Assembly (NCBI GenBank): GCA_029204225.1
Contig: CM055098.1
Location: forward strand, 24,185,367 to 24,249,366
Origin: Diphasiastrum complanatum
Lineage: Eukaryota > Streptophyta > Lycopodiopsida > Lycopodiales > Lycopodiaceae
Direction: 5' to 3'
DNA: 64,000 nucleotides
A model generated the notes under the pieces. The model saw only the letters and a list, made by a program, of their open reading frames with translations, did not search any database and had not been told where the DNA came from. A program made the translations under genes and the position numbers. Below are positions 20,826 to 32,298 of the stretch, in pieces (the stretch's first letter is position 1; each line of letters opens with the position of its first letter).

Positions 20826-22145
20826 CTAAGCCTTTGGCAGGCTACGCATAAACTGATTCCCGGTAACCAATTGATAGTCACCCTGGGAATCAATACCAGC
20901 AAGTGAATGATGCTGACCAGCATGAGTAAAGGAAAGTGTCTGCTGAGAGAGATCCACAACAACAGTACCAAGTGAAGAGAACCAGTCAGCACCAAAAGTA
21001 ATGTCATAGCGCTCCAGAGGAATGATGTAGAAATCCGCCTGACCAGAAAAATCACCAATGCGATAATCCAAGCCCTGAAACATCTGAGAACTAGGAAAAG
21101 AATGGGAAAAAGCAACCTCAACACTGAGAGGCTGGGAAGCAGAAACAGGTGTAGCACGAATCCTGGTGGAAATGTAACTGCTAATAAATGAATGAGTACT
21201 GCATGTATCCACTAAAGCAATATACTCTCGCCCCGCATCTAGAATAATATGATCCACAAATGGAACAACATACATAGGCATAATAACAAAAGCATCAACT
21301 GATAAGTTCTGGCCTAAATATGCATCTAGAAGAACCGCATACTCATCTAGACGGCTATCAACAAAATAAGCTAGTGAGTATACAATAGGACCATCATGAA
21401 ATGTATAACCATATGCCATATGGAGATGTACTGGAGGAGTAGGCAAAGCAACTGAAAGAGCAACCGTAGACCCATGAATAAAATCGAAATAAGGAGCATA
21501 GGCGACAACATCTATAGCATAGCGCTCAGGAACATGAGCAGCATCAAAGTACTTAACAACAACATCAAAGCATGCAACAACATCGACAATTGTAGCAAGG
21601 CATACTATATCAGTATCAAAGCATGGAACAATATCATGGCATGCAACATCGGTAGCACCATCAAAGCATGCAACGACATCATCAATTGTATCATAGCATG
21701 CTGTATCAGTATCAAAGACCATATCAACTGCAACCTGTATATGTGAATCAACATCAGTAGGAACCTGTATATGTGACTCTGACTCACTATGGAATACAAT
21801 GACGAGCTCAGGTAGATCAATAACTATCTCAAGTAAATCAAGCAAATCGCTCACATTGTGTGATATAGAATCATCCTCATGTGTATCGCTAGCAATGTGT
21901 GAATCAACCTCATGTGAATTGCTAGAAATGTGTGACTCTATTTCTATTTGTCCTGCACAAGAAAATGGAACCTCGCATATGGAAGAATGCTCACGAGGGG
22001 AATCAGAAGGAGTAGAACTCTCAAGGCCTATAATACCACTCGTAAGAGCGAGAGGAGGAAAAAATATTGGAAAATATAAGAAGGCGAAGTACAGGTAGAA
22101 AGTCAAGCCACTCAGAGATAGGTGGATGAGAATGGACATAGTCAA
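20826..22145 (-). CDS. 439-codon frame: acidic Cys/Val-rich region fused to retropepsin-like protease
   Basis: Uninterrupted frame. Residues 1-40 are hydrophobic. Residues about 60-230 are rich in Asp, Val, Ser, His and Cys with loose repeats (D-V-V-A-C-F-D, S-H-I-Q-V, V-D-S-H-I). Residues about 300-439 match the family protease (A-L-V-D-T-C-S-T-H-S-F at 310-320, F-G-A-D-W-F-S-S-L-G). The catalytic D-T/S-G reads D-T-C. In sister elements gag and a CCHC knuckle precede this protease, and here neither is visible. The start codon is unsure. The long open frame may reflect low-complexity composition and not selection. Confidence 0.6.
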   Translation of the reverse strand: MTMSILIHLSLSGLTFYLYFAFLYFPIFFPPLALTSGIIGLESSTPSDSPREHSSICEVPFSCAGQIEIESHISSNSHEVDSHIASDTHEDDSISHNVSDLLDLLEIVIDLPELVIVFHSESESHIQVPTDVDSHIQVAVDMVFDTDTACYDTIDDVVACFDGATDVACHDIVPCFDTDIVCLATIVDVVACFDVVVKYFDAAHVPERYAIDVVAYAPYFDFIHGSTVALSVALPTPPVHLHMAYGYTFHDGPIVYSLAYFVDSRLDEYAVLLDAYLGQNLSVDAFVIMPMYVVPFVDHIILDAGREYIALVDTCSTHSFISSYISTRIRATPVSASQPLSVEVAFSHSFPSSQMFQGLDYRIGDFSGQADFYIIPLERYDITFGADWFSSLGTVVVDLSQQTLSFTHAGQHHSLAGIDSQGDYQLVTGNQFMRSLPKA

Positions 22146-23155
22146 ACCACTTCGACCTAGCAGAATCCTTTAAGAAAAAAATTGCATCAAGAATCTTATT
22201 AGGACCTAGACAAGTTGGCCAAGAAGTATCAAAGTAATACTGAAGACGTGCGAGAACATATGTTTAGATGGTATATCACTATTAAAAACAAAAAAGATAA
22301 TCTAAAGGAGATAGAGACTGAAAATCAAAAGTCATGATAAAAAATTAAAATTGAAAAGTAACGGAAAAGAATACGCAACCCAATGATCCAAGTAATTTGG
22401 GTGGTTTTTTTTTTTATAATGGAGTGTAGAAAATGAAGAAAAAGTGAAAAACGATATCGACGATGAAAATGAATTATAGAATCGAAACGCAAATGGAACG
22501 GAAACTAATAACAAATGACGAAAGACAAAATGAAAAATGCGGTGGAAAACACAAACTACAAAATGGAATGGAAATAACAAAACAACAGCCACAGGCAGAA
22601 AAGTAAGCCAGGCAAGACGCTAATCAAGTGGACGAACTGAAGGAGAGGACATAAGTCGTCACAACAGGTACGCCAATGAAAAGACGTGACAAAGGCTGCC
22701 AAAGAAAGAAAAAAAAAAGAGGGAAATGACAAATAGTGTAAGTAGTACCTCACAACTGCAATCGAAAGCATGCTGAAAACGGTAGTAAAATGGAGAGATA
22801 CTGGGCAACCACCAAATAGAGATAAGAGGGGCCTGCAAAAGCAACCAAATAATGAGAGAAAGAAGTAGCAAGCAGTGGAGTATATGGCTGGAAAATGGAC
22901 ATCCAAGCAAGGAAGGTGAGTTTCAAAAAGAGAGAGTTAGGCAGCCAGCAAGCAAAGCTAGAAAATCAGTAGGAAGAAGGTGGAGACAATGCAAGGAGAG
23001 GTGGCCTGGGAAAGAGTACAAATAGGTTGAGTTGTGGACAACAAGCGGAAAGTAAAGTAGGGTGCTGGAAGTAGATGATGGTCGGCTGGAAAATGGGCAG
23101 TAGGTGGGCAGCAGTAGGGCGCTAGTCCTCCAAACGATAGTGAGCAAAATGAGTG

Positions 23156-23188
<33 letters not shown>

Positions 23189-23649
23189 CTAAAGATCCAA
23201 GCTGAAAATGGGTGCTGGGCAACAGCTAGTAAAATCCACAAATGTCTTGCAAAATGATGGCAAAATTGCTGAAAATGGTGATGAAGTAGGGCGACAGCCT
23301 CCAAACAATTAGCAAAATGGACAGCAAATCGGTGGAGGAATCCGTCGAAGATGGCAAGGTAGTAGGGCGTTGAGCAGAAGCTACCAAAATCCGCACATAA
23401 CCTGAAAAAAAATGGAGAAAACTGCTGAAAATGGTGATGAAGTAGGGCGCCAATCAATCCACGAACTGGGTAGCAAATCGGTGGAGAAAATCAACGAAAG
23501 TGACAAGGTAATACTGGCCAGCCTCCACCAAATCTGGAAAAACAATGGAAATCTGATGAAAAAATCGACGAAAGTGATGGATTAGTAGGGTGTTGGACAG
23601 CCTCTATTAAATCTAGAAAAGTGGTGCAAAGGAAAGTGCTCTGATACCA
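22146..23649 (-). other. Leader with internal repeats and PBS
   Basis: Non-coding leader of the minus-strand gypsy. CTGCTGAAAATGGTGATGAA-like units recur near 23259 and 23421 (period about 162 bp), with GTAGGGCG motifs, as in the leaders at 29049-29514 and 34730-35454. A (GA)n run lies at 23155-23190. The PBS (TGGTATCAGAGC on the minus strand) is at 23638-23649. Confidence 0.7.
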
Positions 23650-23742
23650 AGTTGCGAATGAAGTCACAATTGATCTAGAGCTAAGCTATGAAAGCATCAC
23701 ATAAGGAAGACTTAATCCTAGAAAGCAGGAAAGAGAGATTAG
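23650..23742 (-). repeat. Truncated 5' LTR, AG..CT family
   Basis: About 93 bp from AGTTGCGAATG match the end of the family LTR next to the PBS. The homology stops at GAGAGATTAG, where copia coding sequence on the plus strand begins. Confidence 0.85.
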
Positions 23743-24326
23743 ATCCAGGATTGCAGAGTATTAAAAGCAAAGAATGCCAACAAGCAACCAGATCAACATG
23801 CGAATGCAGTTGCAGTATCATCTCTATTTCCCGATCTCGACATGGACGAAGGAGCGTATATGGTCAAAGACCAAAAGGCGTGAGTCGATAATTCTTGGTT
23901 TCTGGATTCTGGAGCTACTCAACATATGACCAGTCACCGTGAGCATTTTCACTCCTATACACCTTACAGTACAAAGAAATTCATTCATCTTGGCGACGAT
24001 AGCACACACTATCGAAGGTGAAAGCTCTATAAGATTGACGTTCCAACACGATCAATTCAAACTACTATCAAAAGCTTTGTATGTATCTACAAAAAAAGTT
24101 ATCAGTAAGTAGAATTACCAATTGAGGTAATAGGGTAGAGTTTGACCGAATTATCGATAAGACAAATAAGATCCTTGCACTCGACAAGAGGCATGGATAC
24201 TTATATAGACTGGCGCATTGTTATTTTGACACTAGTCAAGCCTTGAAAACCTCTGTTCTTGTCAATAAAGCATTACTTTGGCATTATAGATTAGGACACT
24301 TGAATCATACCTTTGTGTCGAACACA
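23743..24326 (+). pseudogene. Copia protease and pre-integrase region
   Basis: Plus-strand frames give S-W-F-L-D-S-G-A-T-Q-H-M-T (protease with intact D-S-G) near 23895, F-I-H-L-G-D-D-S-T, I-L-A-L-D-K-R-H-G-Y-L-Y-R-L and L-W-H-Y-R-L-G-H-L-N-H (gag-pre-integrase) near 24280, with stops and frame changes. It is truncated on the left by the minus-strand gypsy and cut at 24327 by a palindromic module. The integrase is missing. Confidence 0.85.
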
Positions 24327-24475
24327 TAGTTGCATCGAACCGCGGTTCGAACCTTGAACCACGGTTCGAACCTTCGAACCATTCGGACCCGGTTCGAACC
24401 GGATTTAGGGCCAAAAAAAAAAAAAAAAAACCAAAAAGTCAAAAAAAAACGTTTTGAAATTTTTTTTTTTGGGGC
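24327..24475 (+). repeat. Palindrome-rich module with A-rich tail
   Basis: Starts TTGCATCGAACCGCGGTTCG and has several GGTTCGAACC-type dyads, then CCGGATTTAGGGCC and long A-rich and T-rich runs (24413-24470). It interrupts the copia between the pre-integrase and RT regions. Related to 17656-17826. Confidence 0.6.
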
Positions 24476-25569
24476 AAAATAGAATCATGTATGTAAACTC
24501 CATAGAGCACTTTATGGGTTGAAGCAATCTGCCGAGCATGGTTTCAAAGGATTAACACTTTTCTTATTGATCACGGCTGACGACACATTGCTTTTCAGCA
24601 ATAGTATCGATCTAATAAAAGAAGCTAAGTCAATGCTATCTTCAGAATTCGACATGACCGATCTGGGCGAAGCCCATTACTGTCTAGGTATTCAAATTCA
24701 AAGAGACAGAAAACAGTAGCTGATTTATATTACTCAGCAAAGATACATTCATAATGTCTTAATCATAAAAATTGATGAATTGCAAATTAGCTCACTCACC
24801 GATGGACCCAACACTCGAATTGTCGAAGGACCTCTGTCCTCAGACGATCGAAGAGAAGGAGCAGATGCGTGAGTATCCTTATCATTCGATAATAGGATCT
24901 CTTATGTACGCGATGATCTGTACCAGACCAGACATAGCTTTTGCAGTCAATTCCTTAAGTGAGTTTATGATTAATCATGGTATTACACATTGGAAGGCTC
25001 TTGTCAGAGTTTTGAGATACATTCGAGCTACTATGGACTTATGCATAGGTTATGGAACAGTCGATAACGAGAAACTCAATATTATCAGTGGTTATTCAGA
25101 TGCAAGTTGGGCAGGAGATGTAGACACTCATAAATCCACTTTTGGATTTACATTCTTCCTCAACAACGGTCCTATTTCATGGAACAATCGGAAGCAAACT
25201 TCGATAGGTCTATCTTCTACTGAATCAGAGTATATCGCAGCCTCTCAAGCTACAAAGGAAGCAGTATGGCTGAGAAACTTACTTTTAGATGTTTGTCTGA
25301 AACAATATGCTCCGACAACTTTATTTTGTGATAATCAAAGTGCCATTGCTTTATCGGCCAACCCTAGATTTCATTCTAGGAGTAAGCACATTGAAATCAA
25401 GTATCACTATGTCAAGAGCAAAGTTCTCGACAAAGAGGTAAACTTGCAGTACTGTCGAACGCAAGATATGACAGCTGATACTTTCACTAATGCACTAAGC
25501 TTGGATGCACAGAGAAAATTTTGTGCAGAACTAAGTTTGAAGGTCAAAGCATTCATGGATTCAGATTAA
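24476..25569 (+). pseudogene. Copia RT end and RNase H
   Basis: A truncated RT (E-H-F-M-G..L-K-Q-S, A-D-D-T-L-L-F-S in place of Y-V-D-D, E-F-D-M-T-D-L-G-E-A) ends at a TAG near 24718. After a frame change, an open frame at 24772-25569 carries the full RNase H: R-P-D-I-A-F-A-V-N, S-D-A-S-W-A-G, S-W-N-N-R-K-Q-T, L-S-S-T-E-S-E-Y, F-C-D-N-Q-S-A-I and R-S-K-H-I-E-I-K-Y-H-Y. It stops at 25569 just before the polypurine tract and 3' LTR. Confidence 0.9.
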
Positions 25570-25576
25570 GGGGGAG

Positions 25577-26428
25577 TGTTGGATAAATCCACTATCAGAG
25601 TGATTCATCCGAATAATCGATCTTTAATCTTCATCCATTTTATTATCCAGTTCTGCAGTTTTATTCGTGTTTTCATACAGTTTGCAGAAATACTCAAGAA
25701 TCGCTCAACAGGTGGCTCCGACATATCGGACATCATCCGACTTATCGAGGACACTGACGAAATTCAAAGGAGTCGACTATGTCGAGGAACAACAATTCCT
25801 ATTCCACCTGATATGAAGCTAAAGACTTGCCCTAATTGCTTTGCAAGTAAATTTCCGAAAAGTCCTAACTGGATGGATGACAACACATTATGGCCAACTG
25901 GCAATTGCGATCTACGACCTGATTAGCTGTCCTACTGGATAAGCTTAACTTGCTTTAGTATAAATAGTTGATCATCAAAGACTTACATAGCTCAGTTTTA
26001 CAGAGTTCTATTAGAGTATTGCTATTCGCGCTTACTGCTTATCGGCGGAAGTGCATCAAACATAGTTTTCAGTTAGTCAGAGATAGTTTAGAGTACGCGG
26101 TTTTTATCCGCTATTGTTTTGTGCTCTCATCATCTAATTTGTACACGCTACTTACTGAATCAATCTATCTTCTTATTGCATTCAGTATCATGTCAGAATG
26201 TATGCTTCTCTATAATCCTTTGTAACTGATAAATCTCTTATTGTTTCGTCTGATCTGTTGAACACTTCAACGCTGCAATATTCTTTACACCACTTTACAC
26301 TCTGTAATTGTTTGGCTACAAAATCACTTTAGTGCTAATGATTTCAAAGTTCGTTGCTAAAAGATTGAACGTGACTTCTGTCCGTTCATAGTCTTTGAAT
26401 TATCAGATCAATATTCCTTCTTCCAACA
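25577..26428 (+). repeat. Copia 3' LTR (852 bp)
   Basis: Follows AAGGGGGAG, starts TGTTGGATAAATCC and ends CTTCTTCCAACA. Its ends are inverted repeats (TGTTGGA/TCCAACA). TATA-like TATAAATA at 25959-25966. Gypsy coding sequence resumes at 26429. The matching 5' LTR is absent. Confidence 0.85.
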
Positions 26429-29017
26429 TGAGTGACCTTCCAACTTGCTTGTGAAACTCGGGCTGGTAGGCCAAGTCCACATCATATCTGCTTCGCATGC
26501 GCATCACTGGTCGCGAGCTTATTGCTCTAGTTGAAATAGTCAACACCCATTCTTTTATTAGTAGCAATATTCTCTCCAAGATCCATGCTACTCCAGTTGA
26601 TACCACTCAGCTTCCTCACGTTAAGGTGGCTAGTGCTCATACCTTTCCTAGCACCCAGATATTTCAACAACTTGGGTATGAAATTGTTGACTTTACTGGA
26701 CAGGCCGATTTCTACATTATTCCTATGCCATGATCTCATCCTTGGTGTTGATTAGTTCTCATCCTTACATTGGATTTACAATGATACACTGTATCCTTTT
26801 CTCATGAGGATAAGCAATAGGTCCTACCTAGTAATAATTCTTAGCAAGAACGTCAACTTATGTACGAGAAGCAATTTATACATAGCCTATCGAAGGCTCA
26901 TTGTGTAATAGTCTTTGTGTCCAACAAGTCCATTCTCTAGCGACGCCATTACCTGATGCTCCACTACCTCAAGTACTTTCTGACCTCTTGCATGAATTTG
27001 AACATGTTTCTAGTGAACCTATTCGACTGCGACCATTACAAGATGTTAATCATCACATGACCTTGTGCCTGTTGCAGCTCCTCCCCTCCTACTCGTCCTC
27101 CTTTTTGTATGTCCAAATCTGAGCGTGATGAAGTCCAATGCCAGGTATCTGAGCTTTTATGTTAGGGCCTCATTATTCCCAACTTGGTTTAATAAAAAGT
27201 ATGGTAGCAAACACCTTTGTATTGATTATCGCTCTAAATAATCTTGTTATCCATAGTACCCCATTCCTCACATGGATAACCTTTTTGACCAATTAAGCCA
27301 AGTCTGACTCTTTTTTAAGCTTAATCTCCATTCCAGCTACCACTAGATCCACATGCACCCATCATATCAACATAAGACCACTTTTTGCATGCATTTTGGT
27401 TTGTACGAGTTTAAAGTTTTACTTTTGGAGTTACCAATGGTCCCCCTACATTCCAAAATGTCATGAACAATATCTTTCGGCCACTGATTGGTAAGTGTGT
27501 CATTGTTTACTTTGATAATATCCTTGTTTTTAGTACCACTCATATAGCCCATTTGTGCTCAATCTTACTTCTCTTGACCAACCACCCACTATATGCTAAG
27601 AGGTTAAAATATTCCTCTTTTGTTATTTAGATAGAGTTTTTAGGCTTTCTTGTGTCTAATGGCACTGTTCATCTTGACCTGAGCAAGATTTGATCTATCC
27701 GTGCATGGCTAATACCCACCAATTTTCATGAAAGTCGTATGTTTCTTGGTCTCACCCTCATCTCCGCAAGCATGTTTTCCATTTAGCTATCATTTCCTCT
27801 CCCTTACATGGCTAGTTGAAGAAAGGTGCCCCTTTTGTCTCAAGTCCTTATAGCCAATTTGCTTTTGATAGCCTTAAGACCGTACTTACATTAAGACCCG
27901 TCCTCTATCTTTCCCATTTTGGCCAGCATTTTACTATTGAGATTGATGCTAGTTCCATGGATTTAGGAGCCTTGTTACGCTAGACACTTGGTGTTATTGC
28001 TTACTAGTTCCAACGCCTTCGTTCATATGAGCAAAGGACCTTAGTGATCGTCAATATCTTTGGCTCTAGTTTCTCCAGTCTTTTCATGTCGATATCCATT
28101 ATAAACATTGCAAAAGAAATGTTCTTGCTGATGCCTTGTCTTGCTTACCTACTATTACCTACAATGTGACTACTTCACTTCACCCTTACTATGATGAGCT
28201 TCCACTCGCCTATACTACTTGTCCAGATTTTTGTGATGCTTAACCAATGTCCCCATGCCCTTCTTCTTCTTCCCACCAAGCCCATTCCATTGTTGACCGA
28301 CGTCTATTATATTATGGGTCCTTATGTATTTCGAGTACTCTTGCTCTCCATCCTCGGCTTATTTCTACTGCTCATTCTTCCCCCGTTGGTGACCATGTTG
28401 GATTCCAAAGTCCTTTGCTCGCCCAAAAGAACACTTTTATTGGCTTTCTATGAGATCCAAGCTTGCCCATTTTATCCACCCTCACCTATTACTACTTATC
28501 ATTCTAGTGCTCATGAGATTATTTCCCATGTTGCTACTCACTTACAACAAATCCAACAAAGGTATAAGTCTGCTACTGATCTTCGTCATCAATATATCGA
28601 GTTTTCCATGGGGGATTTTGGTTATCTCAGGTTACGCTTTTCTAGACATCGTTTTGTGCAGGGCCAAGCTTCCACTGAGAAGCTTGCACCACGTTGGTAT
28701 GGACCTTTCCTAGTTCTTGAGAGACTCAATCATGTTACTTATCGCCTTGAGCTACCTCCTGCCACTCGAGCATGTAATATTTTTCATTACAACCTACTAC
28801 ATGGTCCAATTGAGGATGAGGCTCCTCGGGATTCCAGTTTTCCTATTGATCCGGAGCTTTTTCTATTTTTATGTGCTACTATTTTACAGCTCAAGCTATT
28901 GCATAGTTGTCCGAGAAGGCAATTTCAACTTTTAGTCCAATGGGATGGTTGTCGAATTGAGGAGGTTACATTGGAGCCTATTGATGTTTTTAACCATACA
29001 CCTCCCCTTGCAGATCA
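26429..29017 (+). pseudogene. Degenerate gypsy pol (protease to chromodomain)
   Basis: Many frameshifts and stops, but the order is complete: protease (R-M-R-I-T-G-R-E-L-I-A-L-V-E, catalytic Asp lost), RT remnants near 27200-27560 (Y-F-D-N in place of Y-F-D-D), RNase H traces near 27930-28100, and an integrase/chromodomain frame at 28500-29017 (K-L-A-P-R-W-Y-G-P-F, Q-W-D-G-C-R-I-E-E-V-T). It reaches A-D-Q at 29017 and resumes at 35662 with A-C-S-L-L-A-P-I-T after the nested insertion. Confidence 0.8.
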
Positions 29018-29526
29018 ATTATGAACGTAGCCACGGCTGATCTAGATTGAGGCGGATGTAGGGCGCCAGCTATGGTGGAGTGTGGGCGTCCAAGAGAGGT
29101 AGTGAACGGCAAAAAAAAATTGGATCAAAAAGATGGGTTCGTAGGGCGCTAGGAGTGGCTGATGGAAGGTGGCGAATAGGGGCAGCAAAAAGCGGAAATT
29201 TTCAGCAAAGGAAGGAGCAGTAGGGCGCTAGTCAGCAAGCATGAGGGCGCCCAATAGGGCAGCAAATAGGAGGCAGTAGGGCGCCCAAAATAGGGGAGGA
29301 AAAAGGCTGAAAATGCAGCAGTAGGCAGCCAGCAAGAGGGCGCTAGAAATGGGCAGCAAGTGGGCGCCTGTCCTCCTCCGATCCGTCGTGAAAATCTGCA
29401 AGACAAGTGTGGAGAAATGCTGAAGATCCGGCTGAAAAATGGTGAAGATCCAAGCTGAAGATGGGCGCCCTCCTGTAAGAGAAAAATCTGCTCAATGGAG
29501 ATGCTCAGGAAAGTGCTCTGATACCA
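29018..29526 (-). other. Second leader, PBS and terminal LTR fragment
   Basis: PBS (12 bp complementary to initiator tRNA-Met) at 29515-29526. The leader 29049-29514 carries GTAGGGCGC repeats and a block near-identical to 35270-35453. 29018-29048 is the last part of an LTR. The internal region and most of that LTR are deleted. Confidence 0.8.
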
Positions 29527-29977
29527 AGTTATGAACGTAGCCACGGCTGATCTAGATTTAGTCTATGAAAGCATCACATAAGCAAGACTTAACCCTAGAA
29601 AGCAGGAGAGAGAAAGCTTAAAGAGACTAAAGAAGGAGATCATATCATAAGCCAAGTAACAAATGACACAGAATCCCTACTTATAGCCAAGAGGAAGCCC
29701 TAAAAGGAAGCTTCCAGTGGCTAGGGCCAAACTGAGAGGGAAAATAGTGCGTCCTCCAAGAAGGCCCCCACTCTCAGTAATATGACCAAATAACCAATAT
29801 AGTGAATCATAGGTCCCAAGGCCAATAATATGGTCTAAATGTCAATAATAGGGCCCAAGGCCAACCATATAGTCTAAATGTCAAATAATGAATAAAAAAG
29901 GGCCCAAAGCCTGCCTATGCATAAAGTAAAGTAAATGTAAATGGACATGGCGAATGTAATGCGCCGAGTCCATAACT
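29527..29977 (-). repeat. Full LTR (451 bp), AG..CT family
   Basis: Plus-strand ends AGTTATGAACG and GTCCATAACT. On the minus strand the polypurine tract GTGTCGGGGAG precedes it directly and the PBS follows it, so it serves as 3' LTR to the left-reading element and 5' LTR to the leader after it. It has two imperfect copies of a 'GGGCCCAAGGCCAA' block. Confidence 0.9.
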
Positions 29978-30021
29978 CTCCCCGACACAAAAATAAGACC
30001 CAACTGCCATAAAGGACTGGA

Positions 30022-32298
30022 TCAAGTAACAACAAGCCCTGGAGGATCAACTGGAACAGCATCTGGTGTAGTAACAACTGGAGCAATAGCTGATGTAGAG
30101 GAATCAACAAGTGCGGCAAGAGCACGAGCCTGATCCGCAAGTGACGGTGTATGATAAAAGACATCAATAGGCTCCCATGTGGCCTCCTCAACAGGACGAC
30201 CATCCCACTGGACTAGGAACTGAATCTGTCGGCGGCGTCGACTATGATGCAAACGCACCTGAAGGATAGCAGCAGGTAATACAGGAAAGAGATCCGATGC
30301 AGTAGGAAACTCAACATCACGAGGAGCATCATCCTCAATAGCAGCACGTAATAAACTGACATGGAATATATCACAGGCACGTGTGGAAGCAGGAAGCTGA
30401 AGATGATATGTAACTGGACTAAGAACCTCCAATATACAATAAGGCCCATAATAACGTGGTGCAAGCTTCTCAGTAGAAGCATGGCCCTGAATAAAATGAT
30501 GACGTGCAAACCGTAGGCGTAGATATACCATATCACCAACATGAAACTAAACATGACGTCGATGACGATCAACTGAAGCCTGATAACGCTGCTGGACCTG
30601 TTGCAAATGGGAACTGGCCTGGAGAATAAGCTCGCGAGCACCTGATAGAAATGAAGACAGTGTCACAGGTGTATCCTCGGGAGGAAGAGGAATACCAGGT
30701 AAAAGAGGTGCATAACCATGAGATAATAAAAATGGTGCAACGCCGGTGCTGGTACTAACAGAGCTGTTATAGCTATACTCTGCCAAACATAAGTGCTGAT
30801 CCCAATCCTTCCCTGAAGGAGTAACAAAATGGCGCAAATAATCCTCAAGGATCCTGTTAAGGACCTCAGACTGCCCATCATAAGTAGAATGATAAGCAGA
30901 CCCCATAAAAAGCTGTACATCCAATATACGCATAAGCTCTGTCCAGAACAATGTAAACTTACTATCCCGATCAGAAAGGATAGTACGAGGAAACCCATGT
31001 AGGTGAAATATCTCTGAAAGGAACAAGCGTGCACACTGCTCTGCTGTGATAATACTGCGGACGGGTATGAAATGTGCCTGTTTCGAGAACCTGTCAACTA
31101 CCACCATACATGAATCGTGACCACGACGGGTGCGGGGAAGGCCAATGATAAAGTCCATAGAAATATCAGTCCACTGGCGGTGAGGAATAGGCCAACTCTG
31201 AAGCAAACCAGCGGACTTAGCACGGGAGTACTTGTTACGTAAGCAGAAAGGACAGGTACGAATAAGTACAACAAGCTCTTTCCTAAGGGATGGCCAATAG
31301 AAATGATCCTTAAGACGAGCATAAGACTTCTGAAAACCAAAATGACCCCCAACTGGGGACGAATGAGCATCCGACAACAACTGAGAACGGATACCCAAAG
31401 AACTAGGAATACAAAGAGAACCATAATGATAAAGACGGTGGTCAACAATGGAATAAGCCTGATGAGGTGAAGACGACATAGGTGGAGCAGAACTATAAAC
31501 ATCACGAAAATCAGAACATGTGCGATAAGCAGATGGAAGATCATCAAACCAGGAAGGGATCATGGCAACAAGGGTATTCAATAAAGCAGGAAGTCTAGAG
31601 AATGCGTCAGCAACAGTGTTAGCACGACCAGGACGATACAAAATAGAAAAATCCAAAGATTGTAAAAACTGCAACCAACGAAACTGACGATCACTAAGAT
31701 CACGCTGGGAGAAGAGATAACGTAAGGACTGATGATCAGTAACGATATCAAAAGGAACACGGTACAGGTAATGGCGCCACTTCTTAAGAGCATACATAAT
31801 GGAAAGAAGCTCTTTCTCATGGACAGAATAACGTTGCTCATAAGAGCGTAAACGACGCGACTCATAAGCAATAATACACTGAGACTGACGAAGCAAGGCA
31901 CCCAAACCAACATTACTAGCATCGGTCTCAACAATAAATTTCTGATCAAACTGTGGTAAACACAGGACAGAGGCCTCCACAACAGCACGACGAAGAGTGT
32001 CAAAGGCGAACTGACAATCAGAAGTCCAAACAAAAGCACTAGACTTCTTCAAAAGGGCATGAAGAGGGGCAGCCACAGTGGCAAAGTGAGGAACAGGACG
32101 ACGAAGGTGAGTAGCGAGACCAAGAAACATACGAACATGGTGGACATCTGTGGGAACAGGCCAATCAGCGATTGCCCGAACCTTATGAGGGTCCAAACGA
32201 ATACGACCATCACAAATGAGACATCCTAAAAACTCAATCTCAACAACAGCAAAGGAACACTTAGAAAGTTTAGCAAACAACTGGTGATGAACAAGCAA
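30022..32298 (-). pseudogene. Chromovirus RT end, RNase H, integrase and chromodomain
   Basis: The frame at 32298-30547 (583 codons) is open. It holds the RT tail (I-E-F-L-G-C-L-I), RNase H (E-T-D-A-S-N-V-G-L-G, T-D-H-Q-S-L-R-Y-L), the integrase zinc finger (H-S-S-P-V-G-G-H..C-P-F-C), and the core (M-D-F-I-I-G-L-P, S-D-R-D-S-K-F, S-E-V-L-N-R-I-L-E-D). A stop near 30547 and a frame change lead to 30531-30022 with the C-terminal R-Y-Y-G-P-Y motif and chromodomain (Q-W-D-G-R-P-V-E-E-A-T-W-E). It is the best-preserved pol in the window. Confidence 0.95.

Larger units (their letters stand above)
19346..23742 (-). mobile_element. Deleted minus-strand AG..CT gypsy
   Basis: The order on the minus strand is truncated 5' LTR (23742-23650), PBS, leader with internal repeats, a 439-codon frame ending in a protease, an unrecognised segment (20820-20091), the chromodomain end and a full 3' LTR (19755-19346). 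RT, RNase H and most of the integrase are absent. The left flank is CGAGT. The right end is truncated against a copia, so no TSD pair can be read. Confidence 0.8.
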
